Source of the DNA: Mucilaginibacter geliditolerans
Lineage (GTDB): Bacteria > Bacteroidota > Bacteroidia > Sphingobacteriales > Sphingobacteriaceae
Direction of reading: 5' to 3'
Assembly (NCBI RefSeq): GCF_014200495.1
Contig: NZ_JACHBY010000004.1
Location: 248,001-312,000 of the forward strand
Length of the DNA: 64,000 nt
The position numbers and the translations under genes were made by a program. Every line of letters starts with the position of its first letter. Within the stretch, counting starts at the first letter, position 1. This document shows, piece after piece, positions 42,725-52,314 of the stretch. The notes beneath the pieces were generated by a model, which worked only from the letters and a program-made list of their open reading frames with translations, was not told where the DNA came from and did not search any database.

Positions 42725-43309
42725 TTATAGATTAAGTGAGTAGGCTACACGTACGGCAAACATATTATTGTACGCACCATCGCCATAAAAACTCTGGGTA
42801 CGCTCATACCTTACGCCACCATCAATATAATTATGATGATGTAATTTAAATACTATACCCATTTGCGGTGCATAGGTAAATGCGTTAGTGTTTAGCGCAT
42901 AAATAGACGATTTGTTTAATAAAAGACTTTCGCCAGCCTCTGCCTGCACATAAAACCCTCTGATTAAAAAGTATTTAAGACCTACTTTTACAGGCACCAT
43001 ATTCATATTGGCCACCTTCACATTTAATATTGCTTCAGGGTTTGAGCCGATATTATTGTTATTGGGGAAAAAAGACATATAACCAATGTTACCGGTAAAA
43101 TATAGCTTTTCCGTTAATGGCACATCAATCTGGAAAGAGGCTCCTACACCGAAATTATAAGCGTTGCTTAAATTACCATTGGGAAAACCGCCATCAATAC
43201 CGAGGCTTATGCGGGTAGTATCAGGGATGGCAACGTTTTGTGCCTTTGCACCTAATGTAAAACCTATAAATGCTATTAAGTAAATAATTTTTTTCAAAGT
43301 GATCTTCAT
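42725..43309 (-). CDS. Outer-membrane beta-barrel protein (paralogue 1)
   Basis: ATG at 43309 gives a signal peptide ending LGAKAQ and 194 residues of alternating short strands, with YNFGVGASFQIDVP, PVKVGLKYF, GFYVQAEAG and YIDGGVRYE as recurrent OMP_b-brl landmarks and a C-terminal Leu-Asn-Leu. It is clearly related to the protein at 44275-44871. A CAAATTTA (TAAATTTG on the minus strand) at 43370-43377 may be its -7 box. Function is likely structural or ligand binding in the outer membrane. Confidence 0.85.
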   Translation of the reverse strand: MKITLKKIIYLIAFIGFTLGAKAQNVAIPDTTRISLGIDGGFPNGNLSNAYNFGVGASFQIDVPLTEKLYFTGNIGYMSFFPNNNNIGSNPEAILNVKVANMNMVPVKVGLKYFLIRGFYVQAEAGESLLLNKSSIYALNTNAFTYAPQMGIVFKLHHHNYIDGGVRYERTQSFYGDGAYNNMFAVRVAYSLNL

Positions 43310-43369
43310 TTTATGTTTAGTATTAATTGTGTTAGAACGTACAATAAAATAACAACGTATATTACTGTA

Positions 43370-43398
43370 CAAATTTATTCACACAGTTTTTGTGCAAA
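43370..43398 (-). promoter_or_regulatory. Candidate promoter of the barrel gene (paralogue 1)
   Basis: On the minus strand TTTG (43395-43398) and TAAATTTG (43370-43377) are 17 bases apart, close to the Bacteroidota -33/-7 arrangement although the spacing is two bases short. The leader to the ATG at 43309 would be about 55 bases. Confidence 0.35.
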
Positions 43399-43507
43399 GC
43401 TAATATCCGTTTTGATTTTTAATTGCTTTGGAGCCATAAATATTGTAAAATATTTGAGGCATAAAGTGTTAATTAACGTTAATTGTTAAAATCGGTCAGT
43501 TTGACGC

Positions 43508-44155
43508 TTACCAAACTCCTATCCAATTTTCCAATTTATGTTTAAACTCATCTACAGCCAACCATGTGTTAACTGTCCTCTCCCTATATTTATCATAAGC
43601 AGTTAAATAATGAAAATGAACTCTTTCTCCTACGATGAGCTCTGGAACGTCAGTTATCATGCCGTTCAGCTCGACGCGTGTAAAGGATTGACTAAAACCC
43701 AGACTATCCATAAACCTTGAAGGCATTCCGTCATCATTTAATGCCCTGGCATTCATAATTTCTCCATCTTCGGTTCCAATATGTAACATCCAATCATTAT
43801 TATTGGCACTTATGGCATCCAAATGCTCACCAGGATCTCCACCTAATTGTACATTTGCAGGAATGTCTGTAAGTAAACAATGTAATTCGATTATTTCTTT
43901 TTCAGCTTTGTTTTTAGTAATTCGCCATATCCATCCTTGACAATCTGTAACTGATTGTCCATTATACAACGGTAATCTACTTTTAAATGTAATAACTTCG
44001 ATAATATGTGACAACGTCTGAAACATTATTGACTTTCCATTATCATATGTGATATTATCTAGGATTTTAATCTCATTCTTATTGCTGCTTAAACCACAAT
44101 TGACAACTCCAATGGGTGTTGGAAAACTTCGCTCTATAAGTAAATGAGGTAACAT
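43508..44155 (-). CDS. Hypothetical protein of an accessory type
   Basis: 215 residues with no signal peptide or membrane segment. The middle contains DCQGWIWRITKNKAEKEIIE and the C-terminus HYLTAYDKYRERTVNTWLAVDEF; the protein looks like a soluble alpha/beta fold. I do not recognise a family. It is more AT-rich than its neighbours and lies between two related outer-membrane barrel genes, which suggests a later insertion. It could be of the immunity or accessory class, but there is no evidence of a toxin. Confidence 0.6.
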   Translation of the reverse strand: MLPHLLIERSFPTPIGVVNCGLSSNKNEIKILDNITYDNGKSIMFQTLSHIIEVITFKSRLPLYNGQSVTDCQGWIWRITKNKAEKEIIELHCLLTDIPANVQLGGDPGEHLDAISANNNDWMLHIGTEDGEIMNARALNDDGMPSRFMDSLGFSQSFTRVELNGMITDVPELIVGERVHFHYLTAYDKYRERTVNTWLAVDEFKHKLENWIGVW

Positions 44156-44220
44156 AACTTGAAGGTAGCAATTTATTGTTTAAGGCCTAACAGAACATGT
44201 TTGTGATTTCTTCACAACAA

Positions 44221-44250
44221 AAAAGGACACCGGTAAACCGGTGTCCTTTT
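44221..44250. terminator. Bidirectional intrinsic terminator
   Basis: AAAAGGACACCGGT and its exact complement ACCGGTGTCCTTTT form a 14-base stem with a 2-base core, flanked by A-runs on the left and T on the right. It ends the minus-strand barrel gene at 44275. The stem is perfect. Confidence 0.9.
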
Positions 44251-44274
44251 TCAAAAATTAAATCAAGTTATGTA

Positions 44275-44871
44275 TTAAAAACCATAGGCTACACGCAGGC
44301 CAAAGAAATTAACTTTGCTGTTATCAACATCACTATTGAATTTAGTGCTTGCTTCATAACGTACGCCTGCATCAATATAATTTTTACCACCTAACTGGAA
44401 CTGGTAACCAACCTGAGGTGCATAAACAAAAGCTGCTGTTTTATTGAAACCAACATCTGATTTGTTTAAAGCGAATGCTGCACCTGCTTCACCTTGTATG
44501 TAGAAATTACTTACCGGGAAGAATTTTAAACCAGCTTTAACCGGCAATAACTGAATGTTGGTTGGTGAAAAAGTTGCACCATCAACTATAACATTGTTTT
44601 TACCCTGGATGCTATTATAACCAGCGTTAACTGTTACAAATAATTGATTTGCAACAGGGATATCGGCTTGTACCGAACCACCAATGTTAAAGTTATAGCT
44701 ATCTGATAATTTACCGGTAGGAATACCTGCATCAACACCGATGCTAAAGCGTACGCCGCTTGCTGTTGTTGTAGTTGAGGTAGAAGTAGGGGTAGTAGTT
44801 TGAGCTTTTGCGCTGAATGTAAATGCCGCGAAAGCTAATGCAATTGCTGAAATTTTTAATGAATTTTTCAT
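44275..44871 (-). CDS. Outer-membrane beta-barrel protein (paralogue 2)
   Basis: ATG at 44871 gives a signal peptide ending TFSAKAQ, a Thr/Ser-rich linker, then a barrel of about 170 residues. Landmarks line up with the paralogue at 42725: GVDAGIPTGKLSDSYNFNIG, LLPVKAGLKFFPV, FYIQGEAGAAFALNKS, YIDAGVRYE and a final AYGF, with aromatic terminal residue typical of outer-membrane insertion. The pair probably arose by duplication, with the orphan gene between. A CAAAGTAA at 44916-44923 (TTACTTTG on the minus strand) may be its promoter box. Confidence 0.88.
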   Translation of the reverse strand: MKNSLKISAIALAFAAFTFSAKAQTTTPTSTSTTTTASGVRFSIGVDAGIPTGKLSDSYNFNIGGSVQADIPVANQLFVTVNAGYNSIQGKNNVIVDGATFSPTNIQLLPVKAGLKFFPVSNFYIQGEAGAAFALNKSDVGFNKTAAFVYAPQVGYQFQLGGKNYIDAGVRYEASTKFNSDVDNSKVNFFGLRVAYGF

Positions 44872-45041
44872 GACTATATGTATTATTTTGTATATGTGTT
44901 TTGTTAAACACAGAACAAAGTAACGCACGAAATCATATACGATTTTTCATCCGAATGTCACGATTATTCAATCGATTGATTAACAGCAAGATAAAATCTG
45001 ACTAAATTGGTTTTTTAGTCAGTTAACTGGTTTAGCAGAGT

Positions 45042-45824
45042 CTAATTACTCTTAAATTCGGGCTTTCTTTTTTGCAGGAATGCTGAAACACCTTCCTGAA
45101 GATCATTTGTACCGAAGCATTTTCCAAACTCTTCTATCTCAGTGTCAAAGCCATTTACAGCCGGATCAGTGGCTGCATTTATTGCTTTTATGGCTGATGC
45201 AATGGCTAATGGGGCGCGTAATAGTATCTTATTTAACATCTCTTCTGCTTTGGCTAACAGGCTGTCCTGGCTAACTACATGATTCACCAAGCCAAACTCA
45301 TAAGCCTCTGCAGCGGTTATCATATCAGCGGTCATAATCATTTCAAGCGCTTTGCCTTTACCCACTAAACGGGTTAGCCGCTGCGTACCGCCATAACCGG
45401 GGATGAGGCCTAAAGTGACTTCGGGGAGGCCCATTTTAGCATTATCTGATGCTATGCGAATATGACAGGCCATAGCCAGTTCCAAGCCGCCACCCAGCGC
45501 AAAGCCGTTAACCGCTGCAATAACCGGCTTGGGACCATGTTCTATCAGGTTAAAAACTTTTATCTGGCCATCACGGGCCAGTTCTGTTCCTTTGTCTACA
45601 CCCAGTGAGGCAAATTCAGAAATATCAGCACCTGCTACAAAGGCCTTTTGCCCGGCACCGGTTATAATTATACCGCCAACCAATGTATTGGCAAAGGCTT
45701 CGGTAATAGCTGTGTGCAGTTCAGCAAGCGTTGCCTTGTTTAAGGCGTTTAATTTGCTTTCGCGATTAATGATGATATATTGAATACGTTCTTTGTATTC
45801 AATCAACAGATTTTCAAATGCCAT
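45042..45824 (-). CDS. Enoyl-CoA hydratase/isomerase family protein
   Basis: ATG at 45824 starts MAFENLLIEYKERIQYIIIN, giving 260 residues. GADISEFASLG and the crotonase signature HGPKPVIAAVNGFALGGGLE with oxyanion-hole glycines are present, as are the two catalytic Glu candidates in ALGGGLELAMACH and LPEVTLGLIPGYGGTQRL. This pattern fits enoyl-CoA hydratase (ECH1/FadB-like) and the enzyme probably serves beta-oxidation or amino-acid catabolism. It begins 4 bases after the stand-alone B12-binding protein, hinting at a shared branched-chain or propionyl-CoA pathway. Confidence 0.93.
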   Translation of the reverse strand: MAFENLLIEYKERIQYIIINRESKLNALNKATLAELHTAITEAFANTLVGGIIITGAGQKAFVAGADISEFASLGVDKGTELARDGQIKVFNLIEHGPKPVIAAVNGFALGGGLELAMACHIRIASDNAKMGLPEVTLGLIPGYGGTQRLTRLVGKGKALEMIMTADMITAAEAYEFGLVNHVVSQDSLLAKAEEMLNKILLRAPLAIASAIKAINAATDPAVNGFDTEIEEFGKCFGTNDLQEGVSAFLQKRKPEFKSN

Positions 45825-45828
45825 ATGC

Positions 45829-46248
45829 TTAGAAATTGCGGTGCTTATGCACCCATCCGGTAATATATTCAACAATATCGTGCGTGTTTGTTCCTGGAGG
45901 GAAAAGTTCGCCTACGCCCAAACCTTTTAAGGTGTCCATATCCTCTGATGGGATAATGCCGCCGCCGGTAACCAGCACATCATCCATGCCTTTTTCTTTT
46001 ATCAGGTTGATGATCTTCGGGAAAACGGTCATGTGCGCGCCGGAGAGAATGGAGATGCCAATGGCGTCCACATCTTCCTGCAGGGCGGTGTTCACCACCA
46101 TCTCGGGGGTTTGGCGCAAACCGGTGTAGATCACTTCCATGCCTGCATCCCGCAGGGAAGTAGCGATAATACGAGCACCGCGATCGTGCCCATCGAGCCC
46201 GACCTTAGCAACCAAAACACGAATAGGGCGATTAAAGGTATTACTCAT
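45829..46248 (-). CDS. Stand-alone cobalamin-binding domain protein (methylmalonyl-CoA mutase C-terminal type)
   Basis: 139 residues equal to the B12-binding domain of acyl-CoA mutases: [18 protein letters not shown] holds the DxHxxG cobalamin ligand motif, [13 protein letters not shown] and [12 protein letters not shown] complete the Rossmann-like fold. It has no catalytic barrel; such small subunits pair with a separate large subunit (as in isobutyryl-CoA mutase), which is not in this window. Its stop lies 4 bases before the enoyl-CoA hydratase start, suggesting a shared operon. Confidence 0.93.
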   Translation of the reverse strand: MSNTFNRPIRVLVAKVGLDGHDRGARIIATSLRDAGMEVIYTGLRQTPEMVVNTALQEDVDAIGISILSGAHMTVFPKIINLIKEKGMDDVLVTGGGIIPSEDMDTLKGLGVGELFPPGTNTHDIVEYITGWVHKHRNF

Positions 46249-46315
46249 GTAAAACCGTGGTTTATTTGATGGTAAAAGTAGGAAGAAAATGTGATTAGTG
46301 GTTGGGACTTGGAAA

Positions 46316-46684
46316 TTAGTGACTAATTGTAATATAATTATCGATCACCAGCAACACTTTACCAAGTTCATTTATTACTTCATCATTTGTAAAACGCAAT
46401 ATATTAAATCCCCAATATCGCATTACCAAATCACGGTTAGCATCGTATTCCTTTTTCAATAGGTGAATGGGACCATCAACCTCAACAACCAATTTAAGCT
46501 TGGCATTGTAAAAATCTGCTATGTAAAAAGATTGCTGCCCCGTGCCGTTAGTTATGAAGATTGGAAACTGACGCAGGAACTTTTCACCCTTAATATTGCG
46601 CCGCCTTAATTCTTGCCATAATCTTTTTTCGGCCGGTGTTTGGTTATTGCGTAGTTGGTGGCAGAGGTCGGTTATAAGGTTCAT
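46316..46684 (-). CDS. DUF559 (PD-(D/E)xK-type) endonuclease-like protein
   Basis: 122 residues. [15 protein letters not shown] and [19 protein letters not shown] show the D-xn-E-x-D core of the DUF559/Vsr-like nuclease fold, followed by [21 protein letters not shown]. Single copies are scattered in many Bacteroidota genomes and their role is unknown. Here the gene sits between a stretch of ATTAGTGGTTGGG-type words and a large inverted repeat, as though it had moved with repeat DNA. Confidence 0.85.
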   Translation of the reverse strand: MNLITDLCHQLRNNQTPAEKRLWQELRRRNIKGEKFLRQFPIFITNGTGQQSFYIADFYNAKLKLVVEVDGPIHLLKKEYDANRDLVMRYWGFNILRFTNDEVINELGKVLLVIDNYITISH

Positions 46685-46725
46685 GAAGGGAAAATAAGAA
46701 AAAAGTTTAAAACCTGGCGCTTTGT

Positions 46726-46835
46726 TTTACCCCCTCCCGGCCTCCCCCTAAGTTTAGGGGGAGGAGGAACGGCGCCTAAAAGCTTGCCATGATTGTCCGC
46801 CCTCCCCCTAGGCTTAGGGAGACGGAGGGGGTAAA
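46726..46835. repeat. Intergenic inverted repeat (CCCCCTCC type)
   Basis: TTTACCCCCTCC (46726-46737) pairs perfectly with GGAGGGGGTAAA (46824-46835). The interior holds CTCCCCCTAAGTTTAGGGGGAG, a further perfect hairpin (46742-46763) split here as CTCCCCCTAA and TTTAGGGGGAG, and a similar CTCCCCCTAGGCTTAGGGAG near 46802. It covers most of the gap before glnS. Confidence 0.8.
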
Positions 46836-46944
46836 CCGCGTTAGACAGCAGTGGATACCGGCCTCGCGCCTAAGGCCTGCAGGCGTATGAACGTACAGCC
46901 CGGCTGTAGGCAACGCCCATACTGCAACTACATAAACCTTTCCG

Positions 46945-46976
46945 CTTTCGCCTTTAAGCTTAATTCCCTATTTTTG
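46945..46976 (+). promoter_or_regulatory. Candidate glnS promoter, nearly leaderless
   Basis: TATTTTTG (46969-46976) is an exact TAnnTTTG -7 box, with CTTTCG 19 bases upstream as a weak -33. The ATG (46983) begins only 7 bases after the box, so transcription would start at or within a few bases of the initiation codon. Confidence 0.5.
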
Positions 46977-46982
46977 CACCTT

Positions 46983-48641
<1,659 letters not shown>

Positions 48642-48660
48642 GATTTGTTTATAATTTATA

Positions 48661-48699
48661 AACCAGGAAAGCCCTGCGATTTGCAGGGCTTTCCTGGTT
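48661..48699. terminator. Bidirectional intrinsic terminator
   Basis: AACCAGGAAAGCCCTGC pairs perfectly with GCAGGGCTTTCCTGGTT across a 5-base loop (17-base stem), between convergent glnS and the GT90 gene. It is followed by TTTAT on the plus strand and preceded by TTTATAA. Confidence 0.88.
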
Positions 48700-48716
48700 T
48701 TATGCGTCCAATGTTT

Positions 48717-49697
48717 CTATATCGAAATCCGATCTACCTGCCCGGTGCTGTAAAAATATTTCTCTAAAACAAGTAACGATAACAGGCCTTCTTTGCGCTT
48801 ATCCATAAACTGTTTTACATAGGCATTGGCATTGTTTACTATCTGTTGCGCCTGCTGCGGGTTGTTGATGTAATAGTTAAGCTTTTCTTCAAGGTCGGTA
48901 TAATCATCATTGATCAGTATATAATGATAATCCCCTATAAGCCTGCCCTCCATAAACCATGTTTCGTATTTAGGTTTAGGCATTACAGCTATAGAATTTG
49001 ACGACATGATCCATTTCAAATTGGTTGCTACATCATTTCCTTCCAGACTAAGGATAAACTTATAGTCGAGGTGGGCGGCAATAGATATTTTTGGTTTGAG
49101 CCACTGGGGCCGGTCGGTCTTTTTATTTACCTCGCCCAGATCACATAGCGGGTTGTTAAAATACATATCCATAAACCGTATGCGGTGCGCCTGACGGATA
49201 GTACCCCGGCCTATCAGCAGGTCCTTTTTACCGGCGAAAGGCTTACTATCTTTTATAAAAAGAAAATGCCGCTTTTTATCCAGTTTTAACAATATCGCGT
49301 TAGCGTTATCACCATCTATGGGCCTGCTTTTTTGTATGGATGGCAAATTAGCCGAATAAGTTATGTCGCCGAAAAGGAGATTTACTTTCAGTCTTTCATT
49401 AAAATAACGGGAGTATTCGTACGTATCAAAATTGTATGCCTTTGGGTTTTTGAATATTTGTATGTTTCGTAACTCAATGGCGCTGTCGCCAATGCTTACC
49501 GGTCTTTCCAGCTTATTGTAATAGTTTACCCGGTCGGCCAGTTCGGCTACATCATAGTTATTTATAGCGGCAAGTTTGCTTTTGAGTACGCCTTTATAGA
49601 ATCTGCCAGGAATAGCTTGCCGTAAGAAGCTATGAGCATAATAAAGGAGTTTATTTTTCCGGATGATTAGCTTTAAATTCTGGAATCCCATTATCAA
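48717..49697 (-). CDS. Glycosyltransferase, GT90/CAP10 (LpsA-like)
   Basis: 326 residues. Family landmarks are RPIDGDNANAILLKLDKKRHF, GRGTIRQAHRIRFMDMYF, YKFILSLEGNDVATNLKWIMSS and LEEKLNYYINNPQQAQQIV in the C-terminal half, the CAP10/GT90 pattern that includes LPS core glycosyltransferases and POGLUT enzymes. No signal peptide. An alternative start two codons later (MGFQNL) is possible. With the GtrA-like and GT4 genes upstream on the same strand it forms a small surface-glycan group. Confidence 0.88.
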   Translation of the reverse strand: MIMGFQNLKLIIRKNKLLYYAHSFLRQAIPGRFYKGVLKSKLAAINNYDVAELADRVNYYNKLERPVSIGDSAIELRNIQIFKNPKAYNFDTYEYSRYFNERLKVNLLFGDITYSANLPSIQKSRPIDGDNANAILLKLDKKRHFLFIKDSKPFAGKKDLLIGRGTIRQAHRIRFMDMYFNNPLCDLGEVNKKTDRPQWLKPKISIAAHLDYKFILSLEGNDVATNLKWIMSSNSIAVMPKPKYETWFMEGRLIGDYHYILINDDYTDLEEKLNYYINNPQQAQQIVNNANAYVKQFMDKRKEGLLSLLVLEKYFYSTGQVDRISI

Positions 49698-49802
49698 GGC
49701 TTTGTAGGTATATTACAAACTGCTAAATTAAAACTATAAGCACAATAACCTGTAAATGGTAAAGAAATTGTGAGAAAGAGGGCTTTATGGCGTTTTACAA
49801 AC

Positions 49803-49882
49803 GGTTTTAGACCTGGCGCAACTTATGACATTGAAAAGCACAAGTCAGCCTTACATCGCCAACCTCACAAAACTTGCACTAA
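49803..49882. repeat. Dispersed repeat, family C (copy 1)
   Basis: The gap holds GACCTGGCGCAACTTATGAC and then GCACAAGTCAGCCTTACATC, which recurs with small changes at 51753-51780. AACTTGCACTAAAAG at the end mirrors the ACTTGCGCTAAAG of the second copy. Confidence 0.65.
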
Positions 49883-49892
49883 AAGAGGGGGG

Positions 49893-49912
49893 AAGCCTCA
49901 GTTTTGAGGCTT
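49893..49912 (-). terminator. Probable terminator hairpin overlapping the GtrA stop codon
   Basis: AAGCCTCA and TGAGGCTT form an 8-base stem with a 4-base loop; the minus-strand reading continues into CCCCCCCTCTTTT. The stem overlaps the stop codon of the GtrA gene, so ribosome release and termination would be linked. Confidence 0.5.
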
Positions 49913-50398
49913 AGTTTTAAAGAAAATATACGTTTGTGCTGTATAGCTAAAAATCACTACAAGCATGGTGGTGATAACTTTAGATGGTGTTGGATAAAAT
50001 CCAAAATAGTCAACAAATATTTTCAGGAAGATATAGTTTAGAAAGATACAGATAGCCGTTACCATAATATACCGTGATAATTGCGTTCTCCTTTTTAAGC
50101 CGGTTTGCTGAAATACTACATAGCGGTTAAGATAAAATCCGGTAGGTAATGAAATACTCAGTGCTAAAAACAATGAGGCAATCGGAGCACTCAGGGTAAG
50201 CGCACCTATAACAAAATCGTGCTTTTTAAATACCAGGTTATAGCTTAATGAGAAAAGGCAGATATCAAACAAAGTATTAGCGCCGCCACAAGCCGCATAC
50301 CTAAAAGTGTGTAAAGGGATATACTTTTTAAATGGCTTGTAAAAAAAATCGATCCATTGCAGTATGGTTACTCTGATATAATAATGAATGCTTTTCAT
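49898..50398 (-). CDS. GtrA-family membrane protein
   Basis: 166 residues with four hydrophobic segments and the N-terminal FRYAACGGANTLFDICLFSL typical of GtrA-like proteins. Members are thought to flip or shield lipid-linked sugars during surface-polysaccharide modification. It lies between two glycosyltransferase genes on the same strand, 44 bases downstream of the GT4 gene. The link to glycan synthesis is from family and context only. Confidence 0.9.
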   Translation of the reverse strand: MKSIHYYIRVTILQWIDFFYKPFKKYIPLHTFRYAACGGANTLFDICLFSLSYNLVFKKHDFVIGALTLSAPIASLFLALSISLPTGFYLNRYVVFQQTGLKRRTQLSRYIMVTAICIFLNYIFLKIFVDYFGFYPTPSKVITTMLVVIFSYTAQTYIFFKTKPQN

Positions 50399-50442
50399 CG
50401 GTGGCCGAATATAGCATTTGCCCGGCTGTAATTAAATTTTAC

Positions 50443-51627
50443 TTACGCATTCAGTAAAACATATTCCACATATTGCTTTGCTATCTCATTCCAGTCGAAG
50501 ATCTGGGGCGATTTGGTATAGGCATTTTCAGAGAACTCGTTTAGCTTTTGTTTATGTTCACAAATATCTTTTATAACCGCCGCTATACCGGCTGGCGTTA
50601 ATTCATTTATTACCCATCCCAACTGTTCTTTTTCAACAATATCACCCAGGTTTGTGCCTGTTGAAACCAGCACAGGCATGCCATAGCTCAAGGCTTCAAT
50701 TACGCCGGTTGGCATGCCTTCCCAGCGGGAGGCGTGTACAAATACCTGGTGCGAGGCATATAGCCCTTCCTTTTCTATCTGTTTATAAACCGGGGCTTTA
50801 ATGGCGACGGCTTTTGCGAGATTGAGGCTCTTTATAAGTTCTGGCAAATATTTTTGCCCTTCGTTCGTAAATAGCGGGCCTATCAACGTTAATTCTACAT
50901 CAGCATGCTTGAGATAACTCATGCTTTTTATTAACAGATCCAGCCCTTTGTGCAAAGGATCCAACCTCCCCATAAACAACAACTTCAACTTTTGATGCGG
51001 ACCGGTACTTTGATGATCATATATCGAGCTGTTGATCTTTCCTTCAGGGAAGCCGTTTAAAAGCGTGTAACAGGGTTTTGATGAATACTTTTTAATAAAG
51101 TTTTCTTCCTGGCTGCCATGAATAAAAAAATAATCTATCCGCTTTAAGTAAGCTTTTTCGTAAAGAAAAAGGAATATCTTTTTTTTGAGATAGTTCCGCT
51201 TAAAGGTGTAATCATGATAACCACCCTGCGGGGTTACGCATAGCGTGATGTTTAATGCTTTTACCAATTTGCTGAGGCCAATATTTATCGGCGTAAAAAC
51301 ACTGTGCAGGTTAACGCAGATAATGGAATCGCGCTCAGCTATTAATTTGTTCTTTAGATCCTCCGGAACGGCAAAGTGCAATAGGTTCGCTTTAAAATGA
51401 ACATAAAAAGGGTAAGGGTTCTGATCGAGCTCGGTGCTTAAGCCCCACAACTCACAGTTATACCCGAGCTTATTGGTATAAGCAGCGATGTTTTCAATAA
51501 CATTATAAGCCCCGTTCACCCTGTCGGTTGCGAAATTGGCAATGATCACAATTTTTTTAGTACCAACGGTCTTTTTTAAGCTTTCGGCCACCATATGTTG
51601 TGCAGTAGTGATTGGTTTTATTATCAA
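50443..51627 (-). CDS. Glycosyltransferase, GT4 type
   Basis: 394 residues with two Rossmann-like halves. The C-terminal half has LLFMGRLDPLHKGLDLLIKS (donor P-loop), and HASRWEGMPTGVIEALSYGMPV, where the E-x7-E motif (EGMPTGVIE) marks GT4 enzymes. Two ATGs, at 51627 and 51594, are both possible starts. The acceptor is unknown. It heads a three-gene group with GtrA and GT90 genes, so surface or extracellular glycan synthesis is likely. Confidence 0.92.
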   Translation of the reverse strand: MIIKPITTAQHMVAESLKKTVGTKKIVIIANFATDRVNGAYNVIENIAAYTNKLGYNCELWGLSTELDQNPYPFYVHFKANLLHFAVPEDLKNKLIAERDSIICVNLHSVFTPINIGLSKLVKALNITLCVTPQGGYHDYTFKRNYLKKKIFLFLYEKAYLKRIDYFFIHGSQEENFIKKYSSKPCYTLLNGFPEGKINSSIYDHQSTGPHQKLKLLFMGRLDPLHKGLDLLIKSMSYLKHADVELTLIGPLFTNEGQKYLPELIKSLNLAKAVAIKAPVYKQIEKEGLYASHQVFVHASRWEGMPTGVIEALSYGMPVLVSTGTNLGDIVEKEQLGWVINELTPAGIAAVIKDICEHKQKLNEFSENAYTKSPQIFDWNEIAKQYVEYVLLNA

Positions 51628-51702
51628 ATCAATCTACACAAATATCAGGTATTCGGTAAGAGATTACTTTAAGACAACAGTTAAAATGAATGGCCGATAT
51701 TT

Positions 51703-51803
51703 TTTAGCGCAAGTCTTGAGCCTGGGTTAAGAGGTGGTTGACTTGTATTTTTCAATAGCACAAGTCAGCCTTGCACTGCCTGTCGCACAAGACTTGCGCT
51801 AAA
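51703..51803. repeat. Dispersed repeat, family C (copy 2)
   Basis: Perfect 15-base arms, TTTAGCGCAAGTCTT (51703-51717) and 51789-51803, enclose AATAGCACAAGTCAGCC, which is shared with the copy at 49803. Both copies flank the glycan gene group. Confidence 0.8.
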
Positions 51804-51813
51804 GGAGAGCTAT

Positions 51814-52293
51814 CTATAATTTCAATACCACTGCTGCTACTTCCGTCATTTTCTGCGTTCCTACCAATAACTTTTCGCCGCTCTTTAATTCTATTTCAAC
51901 CGCATCACTTCCCGATACTGTAAAACAGGTTATATTCTTTCTGAACCTAACACCCCAGCCCCAGAATTCTTTCATCGCATTATATTTCCGGGTGGAGATG
52001 TTTTTGACATCGCTCATCTTAATTGTTTTGCTGCTGGTGAGTATGCCAAAGCTGATGTGTAGCTCATCCTCCGTAATTATAAACACCAGCTTTTGGTACC
52101 AGGCTAAAAATATAGTAGCAACGCTCACCACAAAAAACACAATCAACAACGCATCAGGAGCTGGGTGATTGCCGACAGGCTTACCAAGCACTATTTGAAT
52201 TACACAAAACACACCAAAAAATATAGTAGAGAGCATCGCTGCCACCATCAATACTGCATATTTTTGCGTTTCTTTAAAAAGAATCTTTCCCAT
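51814..52293 (-). CDS. Membrane protein with PH-like (bPH) domain
   Basis: 159 residues. Two hydrophobic segments occur at about 12-34 and 48-65, then a beta-rich domain of about 90 residues (FIITEDELHISFG, KTIKMSDVKNISTRKYNAM, FTVSGSDAVEIELKSGEKLLVG) that matches bacterial PH-like domain proteins. Such proteins are membrane-bound and of unknown role. It lies 21 bases upstream of the M20 hydrolase gene on the same strand. Confidence 0.75.
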   Translation of the reverse strand: MGKILFKETQKYAVLMVAAMLSTIFFGVFCVIQIVLGKPVGNHPAPDALLIVFFVVSVATIFLAWYQKLVFIITEDELHISFGILTSSKTIKMSDVKNISTRKYNAMKEFWGWGVRFRKNITCFTVSGSDAVEIELKSGEKLLVGTQKMTEVAAVVLKL

Positions 52294-52314
52294 TTTATTG
52301 TTTAAAACAAATGT

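Noticed and set aside
46851..46982. 44-residue N-terminal extension of GlnRS
   Set aside because: The extension has no family similarity, passes through a GC-rich repeat region, and a TAnnTTTG promoter box lies after its start.
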